From positions 698,727-762,726 of the forward strand of contig OY723248.1 in the NCBI GenBank assembly GCA_963210315.1: DNA of 64,000 nt. The letters are read 5' to 3'. The stretch comes from Rhynchopus euleeides (taxonomy: Eukaryota; Euglenozoa; Diplonemea; Diplonemida; Diplonemidae). Under the pieces are notes generated by a model. It saw only the letters and a list, made by a program, of their open reading frames with translations. It made no database searches and had not been told where the DNA came from. Below, one piece after another: positions 52,786-63,575 of the stretch. A program made the translations under genes and the position numbers. Every line of letters begins with the position of its first letter. Positions within the stretch are counted from its first letter, which is position 1.

Positions 52786-53763
52786 CTAGCGGGACTTGTA
52801 CAGGTTCTGTCTCTGGATGTAGGCCAGGACACCTGTCGGCACAAGACCGTCGGCGGAGGTCAGGTGATTCCCAGCCATGAACTCCCGCACCTGCTCCGAC
52901 ACGGCAACACGCTTTCTGATTTCCGTCGACGAGACGTTGCTGTCAACGTAGTTCATCCCATGCGGCAGCGACAGGACGCTGAACCGCGGGCCGTACTGCG
53001 ACAGCGTCTCCGGCAGCTCGTACCCGGGGCGCTTGATGATGAGGAAGTCAAACTCTGACACGAGCCGGTCACCTGTCTCCCCCTCCTTCGAGGTCCACTT
53101 CCGCAGGTCCTGCCCTGACTGCAGCCAATCCGACCCCACGACAAACATGAAGTCGACACCGGGGCTCTGCTCGCGCAGAGTGGACAGCATGTCATACGTC
53201 GGCATCGACTTCGGTTCGTAGATCTCGATGTCCGACACCTTGACGGGGAACCCCGGGGAGAAGGAGGTGTTCACAGCGATCTGCAGCATGACGTAACGGT
53301 CAGTCGCCTTGGTCTTCATCTTGGGCTTGTCGGGGCGGGGGCCACAGGGGACCATCAGCACCTCGTCGGCAATTCCGCTGTGCACGATCTCCGCCGCACA
53401 GCTCAGATGCCCGTTGGTCACAGGGTCAAACGCACCGCCGTACACAGCGACACGCCTCCTCCGCCTGCAGCGCGGACAGGGTTCGGAGCGCGACCCTTGA
53501 CTGGCGCTGGAACTTCCCGAGGCGAAGGGCGATTCGACACGCATGCCTGAGACAAACTCCGCACGCGTCGCTGCGGGTGTCGACACGAGAGGCGAGGACT
53601 CTTTGGCGTGGGCGCACCGCACACCACCCCCCTGCGAGGGGCTGCGCAGATCTTCAGGCACCTCGCGCTCCGCACGGTCGCTCTGCGCCCCGTTGCAGAG
53701 TATGAAGCTTGTACCGGCACCGCCCACCGCAGCGCACATCGCTTTGGCAGCCTTGCGAAACAT
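52786..53763 (-). CDS. Nicotinate/nicotinamide-nucleotide adenylyltransferase family protein
   Basis: The product is 325 aa from the ATG at 53763. The nucleotidyltransferase fold starts at about 104 with VAVYGGAFDPVTNGH; GxFDPxTxGH at 109-119 binds ATP, and its His is catalytic. The second signature SSTEIR at 278-283 is the family's ISSTxxR. Between them lie MVPCGPRPDKPKMKTKATDR and the FVVGSDWLQ segment typical of NadD/NMNAT. It should join ATP with NMN or NaMN to make NAD or its deamido form. The first 100 residues are an extension: MFRKAAKAMCAAVGG could be a mitochondrial leader, and the rest is low-complexity with a Cys/Arg-rich end (CPRCRRRRR). Specificity for NMN or NaMN cannot be read from the sequence. 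Confidence 0.9.
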   Translation of the reverse strand: MFRKAAKAMCAAVGGAGTSFILCNGAQSDRAEREVPEDLRSPSQGGGVRCAHAKESSPLVSTPAATRAEFVSGMRVESPFASGSSSASQGSRSEPCPRCRRRRRVAVYGGAFDPVTNGHLSCAAEIVHSGIADEVLMVPCGPRPDKPKMKTKATDRYVMLQIAVNTSFSPGFPVKVSDIEIYEPKSMPTYDMLSTLREQSPGVDFMFVVGSDWLQSGQDLRKWTSKEGETGDRLVSEFDFLIIKRPGYELPETLSQYGPRFSVLSLPHGMNYVDSNVSSTEIRKRVAVSEQVREFMAGNHLTSADGLVPTGVLAYIQRQNLYKSR

Positions 53764-54834
53764 CGCACCGCAATAGATGAATGTGGCGCAGGCAGCCGTG
53801 TAAAGGAATCAGATGGATGCAGCGGGCGGCCTGGAATGTGTGTGGTAGCGCTGTTTGGCATTGCTCATCGTGAGAAGGGTCCAATAAGATAATAAGAAGC
53901 GGCAGCTCTCACAGGTTGATCTCTTGCCGATAGATACGGCGTGTGAGGCACCGAAGTACGGCAACAGGGGCGGGGGGGGGGGGTAAAGAGTAGAATGTAG
54001 AATTGATAGGGGCGGGGGGGGGGGGGGGGGGGGGGGTGGCGGGGTGGTGGCGTTGCGATGGGTTACTCCTGCCTTGCGCCTCCAGACTCCCCCCTCCCCC
54101 ATCCTCTCCCTTTTTCTCCCTGGCACCGCCATGTGTTTGGGCACAGACTGTGCCCCTCTCACCCATCCCACACCCAACCCGCCTCCCACCGTGCTCGGTT
54201 TTTTTTTTGCCCAGAACCAGGCTGTATCCTGACACCAAAATCTGGTTTTTCCGGTGGCGAAAAAATTTTCTCGACCCTCGATTTTGCCAGAATTTTTTTT
54301 TACCCCTCAATTTTTTTCGGCGCCCTTCGGGCGCCGAAACCTCAACCCGCTCGGTCAGTCATGCCCTGCCCCGCCCTTCTGGAACCTCCGCCCCAACGCG
54401 TACTTGCCATTGCCAAATTGCCCGAACGAGGTCTTCCTCTGCATTATTTTGTCCGTCTGGATGACCTGAATGTCATCAAATGAAGCCCGTAGCGGAAACT
54501 GAGAGGCCGGACTCCAAATATCCTCGCATACTTGAGGACATCATCGAGCAAGTCTTGCGGGGAAGTGTAAACCATAAACAACCAAAGTGTACGTGACTGT
54601 TAGCAACTTCTTGACGGAACTGGCGAAGCATAGTCTTCAACGTCGTCCACTGCGCAACCAGAGCGTCCTCCTGTGCCTGCCTTTGACACAGTCGTGAACT
54701 CCAAAAGAGGACACAAATTTCGCTGTCGATGTATCGACCAGCTTGGCCTGCTGTGCGTTCGGGGCTTTGAGAAATAGTTGAAAAGAAATCTGACCTCCAG
54801 GGAAACTCGGACTTTTTTCCCCCCAGCCAAAAAT
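53764..54834. other. Intergenic stretch with extreme G run and hairpin
   Basis: A 23-G run lies at 54014-54036, and a perfect 11-bp hairpin (TTTCGGCGCCC, loop TTC) at about 54317-54341 follows an A/T-rich block that resembles the terminus of the element at 54835. No gene is recognised. Confidence 0.55.
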
Positions 54835-55172
54835 CCCGTGGCGAAAATATTTTTTTTCGCCAAGCTGATTTCCAGAAATATTTTTTTTTGGGAGAAAAAA
54901 AATTTGAGGAAACTTCATATTTGCCAGAAATTTCTTGGAAAATTCATATGTTGACAGGAACTTTTGGGTTTAACCATATGTTGACAGGAACTTCTGATTT
55001 TAACCATATTTTGACAAAAAGTTGTGGATCTAACCATATGTTGACAAGAAGTTCTGGGCTAATCATATGAAGCTTTGTTGTTCGTGTAGTTCATGTTACA
55101 GTGCTAAGAGCCCGTAGAAGCAAAAGTAGAACCTGCTGCGCTAGCCCCACCAAGCAGCCACAGTACGACAGG

Positions 55173-55211
<39 letters not shown>

Positions 55212-56333
55212 CAAGAAGTTATGAATTTAACCATATTTTGACAGGAACTTCTGATTTTAACCATATGTTGACAAAAAGTTCTGGGCTAATCATATGTTGA
55301 CAAAAACTTCTCGTTTTAACCATATGTTAACAAAATCGGTTTTTCGGCTGGAGCCGCTTGACTGACATTCCGGGGTATCCAGATCGCTTTCCAGATCGGC
55401 ACTTAGCTTCTCACAGAGTGTGCACTTCATCGCAGTTCCATGGGGCCTCATTCCCTTGGATTAAGATACCACAAGGCCAGAGAACCGCACACCGTTAACA
55501 CCGGCTAACCACTGATCATGGGCCTGTACGTGATAAATGCATGATGAAAGCCCCATAGCAAAGATGGTTACCAACATCAAGCACTTCCGGCCCAGAAACT
55601 GAGCCAAAAGACTCCACCGATTTTTTTAAGGAGAGGGGGCCCGGTGCCTGCGCGCGTCCTGTCGTACTGTGGCTGCTTGGTGGGGCTAGCGCTCCACCGA
55701 AGTGGTCACAGGTTTACCACGTGTACACGCAGCTACCGGGGTGCATCGGGCATGCGGCTTCTTCGAGGTGGATCGTTCTCTCCAGGTGGGTTCCGAACTC
55801 CACGGTTCTTTGAATCACAGGCACAGCAGCGTGAGTACTAATCGGCCGGACCCAGGTCCACAACAACACCCACAGCAATGCCATCAAGTGATTCCAGCTT
55901 CAGCCGACAGGTTCACATCAAAATGTGGATGAGAGGTTGGGGCTGGGGGTCCCGGCCTTTGCGAAGCGCCCTCCTCTTCATCAGCCACAGGTGTGGGTGC
56001 CCTGGGGTCGGGAATCCACCAAAAAGGGTGTTCCAGCTGGAAACCCAATTTTGTTAACATATGGTGAAAACGAGAAGTTTTTGTCAACATATGGTTAATC
56101 CATAACTTCTTGTCAACATATGGTTAGATGCAGAAGTTTTTGTCAACATATGGTTAAGTCCATAAGTTCGTGTCAACATATGAATTTTCAGGAAACTTTT
56201 TGTCAACATATGATTGAAACAAAAAGTTTTTGTCAACATATGGTTAAACCCAAAACTTCCTGTCGACATATGAATTTTCCAATAAATTTCTGGCAAATAT
56301 GAAGTTTCCTCAAAATTTTTTTTCGCCACGGGG
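54835..56333. mobile_element. Terminal-inverted-repeat element with arrays of 31-bp subterminal repeats
   Basis: Ends are CCCGTGGCGAAAA... and its inverse at 56333, followed on both sides by GAGGAAACTTCATATTTGCC. Inside each end runs an array of about 31-bp units built on AACCATATGTTGACAAAAAC: 54938-55335 on the left and 56046-56300, inverted, on the right. The left array is split by an insert ending in a 37-A run. The core (about 55340-56040) has no recognised transposase. Regular subterminal repeats usually bind a transposase, so this looks like a non-autonomous DNA transposon. Confidence 0.8.
55071..55209 (+). repeat. Insert with 37-nt poly(A) inside the left repeat array
   Basis: About 100 bp of unrelated sequence ends in GTACGACAGG followed by A at 55173-55209, interrupting a CATATGTTGACA unit. 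Its last 35 bp before the A run are the exact reverse complement of 55655-55690 in the core of the same element, suggesting reverse-transcribed or template-switched origin. Confidence 0.75.
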
Positions 56334-57537
56334 GATATCCACTGCCCAGAACTGTTCACCAGGAGAATTCGTCAATAGCCGCCTCCCACACAGAGGCACT
56401 ACTCACTCCGCCACACCACAGCCGTCAGGCACACACACGTTAAGCTGGTTTTGTTTAGTGGTGTTCGCACCGGTTGTGAGGCCCCTCCCTTCAGGGATCG
56501 AGAGATGCATGTGAATTATTTTGCAGTGGCGTAGAGCACATCGAGCACGTACCTCCTGCTCTTGATGTGATCACACTGTCACACGCACACACTATCTCGT
56601 TCACCTTTTGAACGATTTGAACCACTCTTGGTCGTGTCTCGTCCTGCCCCCACCCCCACCCCCCCGGTGGGAGGGCTTCTTCGTCGAGTGTAGGTCGCAC
56701 CGAGCGAACTCCGATGAGTACATCCACTGTCACACACGCGATTCCTTTGGTTCTACATTGTGGGGTTGAAATTCTTGTTGTGGAGTAGTGTTAGCTACAG
56801 CTCAACAGAGCTTGCCAGCTGCACTGCTGTGCAGGCCTGGGCGGGGAACGAGCCCTTTTTCCAGGTTTTTTGGGTCGGGGAACCAGGTTTTTTCTAAGAA
56901 TTTTTACAAGGGAATTTTTGCTCGCCCCCCCACAGTTTCCAGGCGCGTGCCCGTCAGGCGGGACTTTTTCTCTGATTTCTCTCCGCGTCATCATTGACAG
57001 CTCTCGAGTGATGCCCAGAGATGCTTGCGGCAGAGAGTGCCCCTCATGCGCGTTACAGCTGAAAATGAATGAGAATCATCTGGCACTCGTTCTCATCGGG
57101 GGTTGTGCTCCGCAGGGACTCAATACACCTTGGCACTCTCGCAGGGCTGGACATGCCAGCAGCTGGAGGACAGTTACAAAGCTGCCCCCGACGCCACCCA
57201 CCTGCTGGCCCCTTCAGGTCTGAAAGCCCAAAAGCTCCCGGGGATTTTGCAGTGGTGCGCACCATATTCAGCGCAGGATGATCTCTCCGATTTTCCAAAA
57301 CTGCTGGTTTACGGGTTTGGGGAACGGTCGTCGGCAGACCGTTGAAATGCCCGTGTTAGCAAGGCACACTCACGTTTCAGGTAGCGTGTCGCGTGTCACG
57401 CATGTCGCGAACGCGGCAAGTGTACCTCCCAGGTGGGGAAGCCCGACCTCCTGTCCGATGTCAGTCAGGCTTCGAAGAAGCGCTTCATGGATGCGGCGCT
57501 GACCCGGGGAAGGGAAATAGATGGACGGGCACACGCT

Positions 57538-57593
57538 ACATGGGGGGTCTGGGGGGCGTGAGCCCCCCAGCCGCCGGAGGCCACGGTAGCGAA
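57538..57593 (+). repeat. Dispersed GC-rich palindromic repeat, copy 2
   Basis: Matches 6647-6701 with a CGTGAG variant in the hairpin loop. Confidence 0.75.
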
Positions 57594-57709
57594 CATCTGT
57601 TCGTGTGGGCGTACAGATTCTGTGCGAGTTGGCTGCGTCCTCAGAGGCGACTGGAGTGGTTGGACCCCGACTTGATGGGATTCGAAGGACTTGAGTACGA
57701 GACGTACGC

Positions 57710-57764
57710 CACAGGGGGGTCTGGGGGGCGGAGCCCCCCAGCCGCCGGAGGCCACGGTAGTGAA
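57710..57764 (+). repeat. Dispersed GC-rich palindromic repeat, copy 3
   Basis: Essentially identical to the copy at 6647-6701, including the CACAGGGGGGTCTGG lead-in and GGTAGTGAA end. Confidence 0.8.
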
Positions 57765-58608
57765 CGTCTGGCTCTCCAGTTGGCCAGCAAGGCGAACGGT
57801 ACGTGGGACAGACTTCCCTTCCATCCTTGTGCGCGCCCGGCCAGAGAAAAAGTTTTTTCCTCTGCGAAACAACCTTAGAAAAAAATTCCCCTAACAAAAT
57901 TCTTAGAAAAAAACTTTTTTTCCCCTTACAAAAATTCTTAGAAAAAAAGTTCAGAATCCTGAAAGTGGGGAACAAGCCCCCCAGTTAGGAACAGCCCTGC
58001 TGCTGTGTGCCCTTTTTTTTTTTGGGTGGGGTGCAGAGAAAATCACGCACGCACGCACGCACGCACACTTCCTTCCGGGTTGAGTTGGCTTCATTGTCAT
58101 CACCCTCGAACATCATTCGCCTCCTTCCAAACGGGAGTGGTTGCATCGAAAAACACACAGAACCGCAACTCTGCTGGGAAGGGGCGGGGGTGTGGTGGTG
58201 GTGGGGGTGGGGGACCCTTTATCATGCCATGGTGCACCCTGCGAGACAAGCCACGCCAGGAGATGATGTTCACTGCAGGCTCATCGCACGTATCGCCCTG
58301 AGGAAAATATCCCCCCTGAGGCCACATAAGCCAGACTCCATCCTAACCCAACAACGACTAAACTGCCGGGACACCCAGTCCTGCATCGAGAGACAGTTTT
58401 GCCCGTTGCATCAGCAACTGAACCCTGTCCCGATACCTCAAACTGGACTTGACATGAAAGAGAGAGGAGGCAAGCGTGGCGTTGTCGTGTTGTTGAGCAG
58501 GGGCGAGGTGGGGTGGGGCTTGAAAGAGACCCCGCAAAGCCCGGGTTCTGTCGAAACGGATTGCCTGAAAGTACGCATCGGGAAAAAAAACCCCACCCCC
58601 CCCCCCTA

Positions 58609-59756
58609 GGGGGGGTCAAATGGGGGTGACAAACACGATTTTTCAAAAAACCGGCGCAGAGGCCCCAAAGCCCCCGTAAACCCTCCAAACCCCCCCAGAT
58701 CGGTCCGGAAACCCATCGAACCCCACTTTTCCACCATTCCGGGCACCTCAGGTGCCCGAATTGGGGTACCTAAATTTTGTGCCACCGTTTGGTACCGGAC
58801 AGTGCCACTGTGTGGGAGGTTGGAAAAGAAAATGCCCCAACACACCACATCTGAGGGTTGCAATGCATGTTGCTTGCCAACCACGTCATCCGGTGGGTGT
58901 CAGGCGCTATGTAGGTGGCATGAGCCAGGTCTTCGATGTGTTCTGGCTTGTATATGTACCTCCCTGCCTGCGGCACAGGCACTGCCTTTGTCCCCCACAC
59001 CAGCCACAGAGAGCGTATTGTACTCGGTCCACGGTTGCTGATTCATTGCGATGCGTTGTATCCTCGAGTGAACGTCACACACTAGTGGCACCACCACCCG
59101 CCATCCGAGAGCTGTATTGACTTTGCGCCCTTCCGTTGCATTCACCTCGCCACGCATATTGCACCGTTCAGTACCAGTGCTCTTGGGCCAGGCAAAGTAG
59201 ACCGCAGCAACTACCAATTCTGGCACAATGGGTACCACGACAGCGCACTTCGTGTGTTCCCGGAATGTACAGCTCGTGTTGCAACAGTCGTTGTCAACAC
59301 ATCCCGGTTGTGGAGCACTGCTGCACAGGAATCACACGACCATCTGGACTTGTTCCGTACCTACAGGCAGCCTCCCGGTGCATGGTGGCAGGGAGGTACA
59401 TATACAAGCCAGAACTCATCGAAGACCTGGCTAATGCCACCTACATAGCGCCTGACACCCACCGGATGACGTGGTTGGCAAGCAACATGCATTGCAACCC
59501 TCAGATGTGGTGTGTTGGGGCATTTTCTTTTCCAACCTCCCACACAGTGGCACTGTCCGGTACCAAACGGTGGCACAAAATTTAGGTACCCCAATTCGGG
59601 CACCTGAGGTGCCCGGAATGGTGGAAAAGTGGGGTTCGATGGGTTTCCGGACCGATCTGGGGGGGTTTGGAGGGTTTACGGGGGCTTTGGGGCCTCTGCG
59701 CCGGTTTTTTGAAAAATCGTGTTTGTCCACGTAAAAGGGTGGCATTTGACCCCCCC
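58609..59756. mobile_element. Foldback element with about 360-bp inverted arms
   Basis: The arm at 58609-58967 and the arm at 59387-59756 are near-identical inverted copies ending in GGGGGTCAAATG at the outside; the spacer is 58968-59386. Each arm holds a short palindrome CGGGCACCTCAGGTGCCCG and the same open peptide frame reading outward (YIYKPELIEDLANATYIAP and onward). The right arm has an extra 15-20 bp near its tip. It could be a foldback transposon that captured a gene fragment. Confidence 0.8.
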
Positions 59757-62700
59757 TACCCCCCCCCCCCTCCCCCCGCCCACGCAACAACATAGCTGTG
59801 CATCGCACAGCACATAGCAAACTCTGAGTCAACACAGCAACATCCTGGCGCCGAATTTCAAACATTTGTGAACGCTTTTTCTTTTTGGACGATTTGAACG
59901 ATTCATTTCCGGACTCCAGTCCCCTCCGATCTGTCAGCCTGCTATCCGTGAATACTATTCCCGGGGTGCAGAGCACACCAAGCAGACCTTGCTCTTGGTG
60001 CATATCCACTGCCACGCACACCTACCCCGCAACAGTCTGGAAGGCCTGCTGGACCCACTGAAAACCGGCACACTACGTGTCTACAACACGACAGTGCACA
60101 ACAGTCAGCAGCGACAGAGATATCTGCACCGCATCCTGGTGCACGCTCTTGCCTGGTGTCGGATTGGCAGCGCCACAGCCTCCGCTTCCCGGTATTAAAT
60201 ATCGCAAGCAGATCGAGAATAGGGGAGGGAGGTGAGAGCCTCACTTCACTACCCGGCCAATCTTTTTTGGCATCTCCCTCACAGAAGAGAGAGTACGAAT
60301 CACGCCAAAGAAAAAAATGCGATTGTCGGCACCGCATGGCGAAGAAACCCCCCAAAAAGCCACCCCTGCAATCAGACAGCCTCGCTTCGAGGGGCGGAGG
60401 GGGTATTTTTTCTGTGGATTTTTCCCCCCGATAAAAGGGCCTAAAGTGGTCTGCCGAGTGAAGGGACACTCCAGATCTATTGAGGGGCGGAGGGGCGGTG
60501 GATGGGTATTCACACGATAATCAGTTGAGAAGGCGGGGTGAGATAAGCGGGCCTCCCCTACAACACCACCAACTCAGACGTTCCCTTTGAGAGCCAGCCC
60601 AACACCACAACTCAGATTGTCCCAGACGGGTGGGGGGGCACCCCTCCTTTGGCCTGAGCTGAACACGCTATGATTGCGGAGGTCGTCGTGTTGGAAGGAG
60701 AGAGAGAGAGAGAGGGGGGGGTCTTCGCTGATCGTTATCCTTCGTCAATCTTCGTCAGTTTTCAGCTAATTCAACAGGAAATGCACCAAAATGCACCGAC
60801 GATCACCCCGTAGCGAAGACCCCCAGAGAGAGAGATGATAAAGATATTTAGAGCAATAGGGACCTGTCGCAAAGGAAGAGGGTGGTATTGCCGTGAACAG
60901 GGCAGGGCTTGTGTGTGGGGGTAGGAGCCGGGAGGGCGTGACTGCGGGCGGAGCAGACCAGGGGAGCATATAGGTTCAAATGTACCATACCATCACACCC
61001 CCTGTCTTGAGCTAGCAGGTGGGCTGCTTCGACGAAGCACCAGCTCCTGCCTGGCCCTGTTCCCCGAACCCTCCACACCACACTTCCTCGTCATCCATCA
61101 TCTCTTCACTGCCGAGAAGCAGGCCCTCCACTGCCAAAGCCGTGTTGCGTACCCCCCTCCCCCTGCCTGGCACACGCACCAGTAAGCCCTGACAAGTGGA
61201 GTTACGGCTGTCAAGTCTGACGAGTGTTTTATACGCTGTATTGATGCGTTTGCGCACATGTCAATTTACATGGCAACCCCACCTGTGAGGGGGGGGGGGG
61301 AGGGCCCTTGCTGGCGAACCGTAAGGCGGGGCAAATCACCCCCCCCCCCCCTACCCCCCAACCCTCAACCTCATTCTTAACAGTGTGCCCCCCCCCCCTC
61401 TCCCTCCCACCCTCGCTGGTCTCGCTGGTTCCTCCCCCACGCCTAGGAACCTCTCTTTTGGCCCCTCTAAGCTTGACCCTGTTAGGCCCAGCTGAGGGAA
61501 GGGGGGTGAGACTTGGATGAGTTCCGCATCAATCGTGCCGGGCAGGATACACCGAAACGCCGCCACGAGTCTTTTTTGTTGAAAATATTCCCCTTTTTTT
61601 AAAAAAGCACAGATCGCTCTCTGGGTTGGGCGGCTCTTCCAAAAAAAATACACCGCAACGGGGCGGTGGTGGGGGTGGGTATGGGGTGCTTCCACTTGAG
61701 GGCGCCACCCCCCCCACAGCGTGCCGAATGAACATAAGAAGAATACAAGGTGTGATCCACCCCGGTCCAGGGGGGGTGTGTGTGGGACGGAGGGCACACC
61801 TTTGCTGGCAGGCTGGGGGAGAGGATAGAGACGCACACATGCGAGCAGGATCGGGTTTGATCACCCTCAAGGACAGGAAGTGGGGGAGGGGGGGGGAGGG
61901 GGGAGGGCCCCGTAGCAACAAAGATCTAATAAGGGAGGGGAAGGGGGTGGGGACGTTTGGCTGCGAACCAAAATCATGCACGTACACTGCGCGCTCCTTT
62001 TTCGTTGATCCGTACACACGATGGGCGGCAAGCGCATGCTGGGCGGGACATCAGCTTGTCACGGCGGCAGAGCACATCACCTCCCCACATCCTCAAGTAA
62101 ACGATAACCATCTGTGCCCCACGCTGGATAGGGAAATGGCAGCAAACTAAAGAACTGCCAAAAAAAACAGGCTGCTTTGTCGGAACAGCAGCCCCCCACT
62201 TTTGGTGTATATCAACTCACCAGGTCCGATGAAGTGGTGTGAGTGGAGGGTTTTTTTTTGCAACATCCAGCAACAAACAAAAATATAGGGCGCAGAAAAA
62301 GGTTCCCCCCCAGTTGTGGCGACGCCGAACTTGGGAGAGAGAGAGAGAGAGAAACAACTGAACAACACACAAAAACCCCAACTTTTTTCAGAACCAGAAA
62401 GAGAAACAAAGGCGGCATGTGCGATCTGATGGACATGCACAGTCTTCTGAGTTCCACCAGGAAGCTTTTCCCCGGGGATTCAGTAAAAAAAAACCACACA
62501 CGCTCCACCCCACCCGCCCACCCTCAGGGAACTTCATCCACCCCCTTCACTCAGCAGCCTACCTGCCCCCTGCACCCTTCACACACACACTTCACGACAT
62601 AAGGCTAGTTCATTCGCGTATCCTTCTAAAACCTGTTTGAGAGCATCTCAGAGAGAAAGAAAGCAACAGGTGTTAAGCTCGAGCGCAGAGCAACCCACAC

Positions 62701-63575
62701 ACCCCCTCCCCCCGCACCCACATCCTGTTGGGGCGTATGAGTTCGCAAGGGGGGGGAAGATCCCCTTGGCGAAGGGGTTCGCGTGCTGGCCGCCCTCAAA
62801 ACCGTCCCCTGATGGATCAAAAAAGTGACAGCAAAAACCCCCCCCCCCCCTCAAACCCCGTGATTGCAATTGCTTTTGCTTTGGAACGCAGGCACCCTCC
62901 CCTCCCTGCTCGCGTTTGTGTCCACCACCACCCCCTGTGTCTGATGACACGGTGTGTGAGTGGGGGTCACAAGACCCAGAGCTAAAGGAAAAAGGCAACA
63001 CGGAAATAGGGCTGTGCCGGACGTAGCACAAACCACCTGGCACCACGCGTGAACTTTGCCCCAACAGTGAATGCCCTTTGATGCGCAGCAGTGGGCAACG
63101 CACCGAACACCCCCTGCTCTTGATGCGATACTCACGGAGGGCCTTCCCCAGAAGTGCAGAAAAGTGAGGAAAGTGAGAAAAGGTGGACCGCCTCACAACA
63201 CTGGGCAGTGAAGTGACACGGCTATGACGTGACGCACAGTGACACAAAGCGAAAGGCCTTCGCCACACGTTATTACTGTTGTCCCGTGTCGGCCACTCTG
63301 ATGCTACCTCACTGGCACACACACAAAGCGTGTTGGGGAATCCCTTGGGAGTGCGATACAAGGGGATATATGTTATAGTCCGTTCAGGGCTGACATCGCT
63401 TATAAACTTTGTCACGACACACATCACGCTAAGTTTAGTGTAGGCCGCGCCGAGCGAACTCAGGGTGTACCTCCCGTCTGGCAACAGGGGTGTATGGTTA
63501 AGTGTGTGGCTCGTGCATTGGGGTGCGCGGAGTGATAGCATATCGTAACTCTGGGAACGGCTCTACGGCCACACC
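59757..63575. other. Intergenic region, no gene supported
   Basis: It holds the short inverted-repeat element at 60717-60824, a sequence at about 61540-61595 resembling part of the element-2 A repeat, C runs near 61339 and 62838, and GA-rich tracts. I find no convincing coding sequence on either strand. Confidence 0.55.
60717..60824 (+). repeat. Short dispersed element, copy 2 (about 108 bp)
   Basis: GGGGGTCTTCGCT at the left is inverted as AGCGAAGACCCCC at the right, with further inner GATCGT/ACGATC pairing. The body (TTCAGCTAA, ACAGGAAATGCA) matches 1736-1821 read on the other strand. Confidence 0.65.

Larger units (their letters stand above)
56840..57985. mobile_element. Diverged terminal-inverted-repeat element
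   Basis: TTTTTTCTAAGAATTTTTACAAGGGAA near 56890 is repeated in inverted orientation twice at about 57870-57945, with GGGGAAC / GTTCCCC-type flanks. The interior contains two direct copies of the GC-rich palindromic repeat (57538-57593, 57710-57764) about 172 bp apart. No transposase is recognised. A plus-strand frame at 57100-57345 is open but unassignable. Boundaries are approximate. Confidence 0.55.

Noticed and set aside
54938-55335. CRISPR-like 31-bp repeats
   Set aside because: Subterminal repeats of an inverted-repeat element, mirrored at 56046-56300, with no spacer structure.
57100-57345. Plus-strand frame that reads like protein
   Set aside because: Only about 80 codons inside an inverted-repeat element, opposite to all other genes, with no family match; not enough to call a gene.
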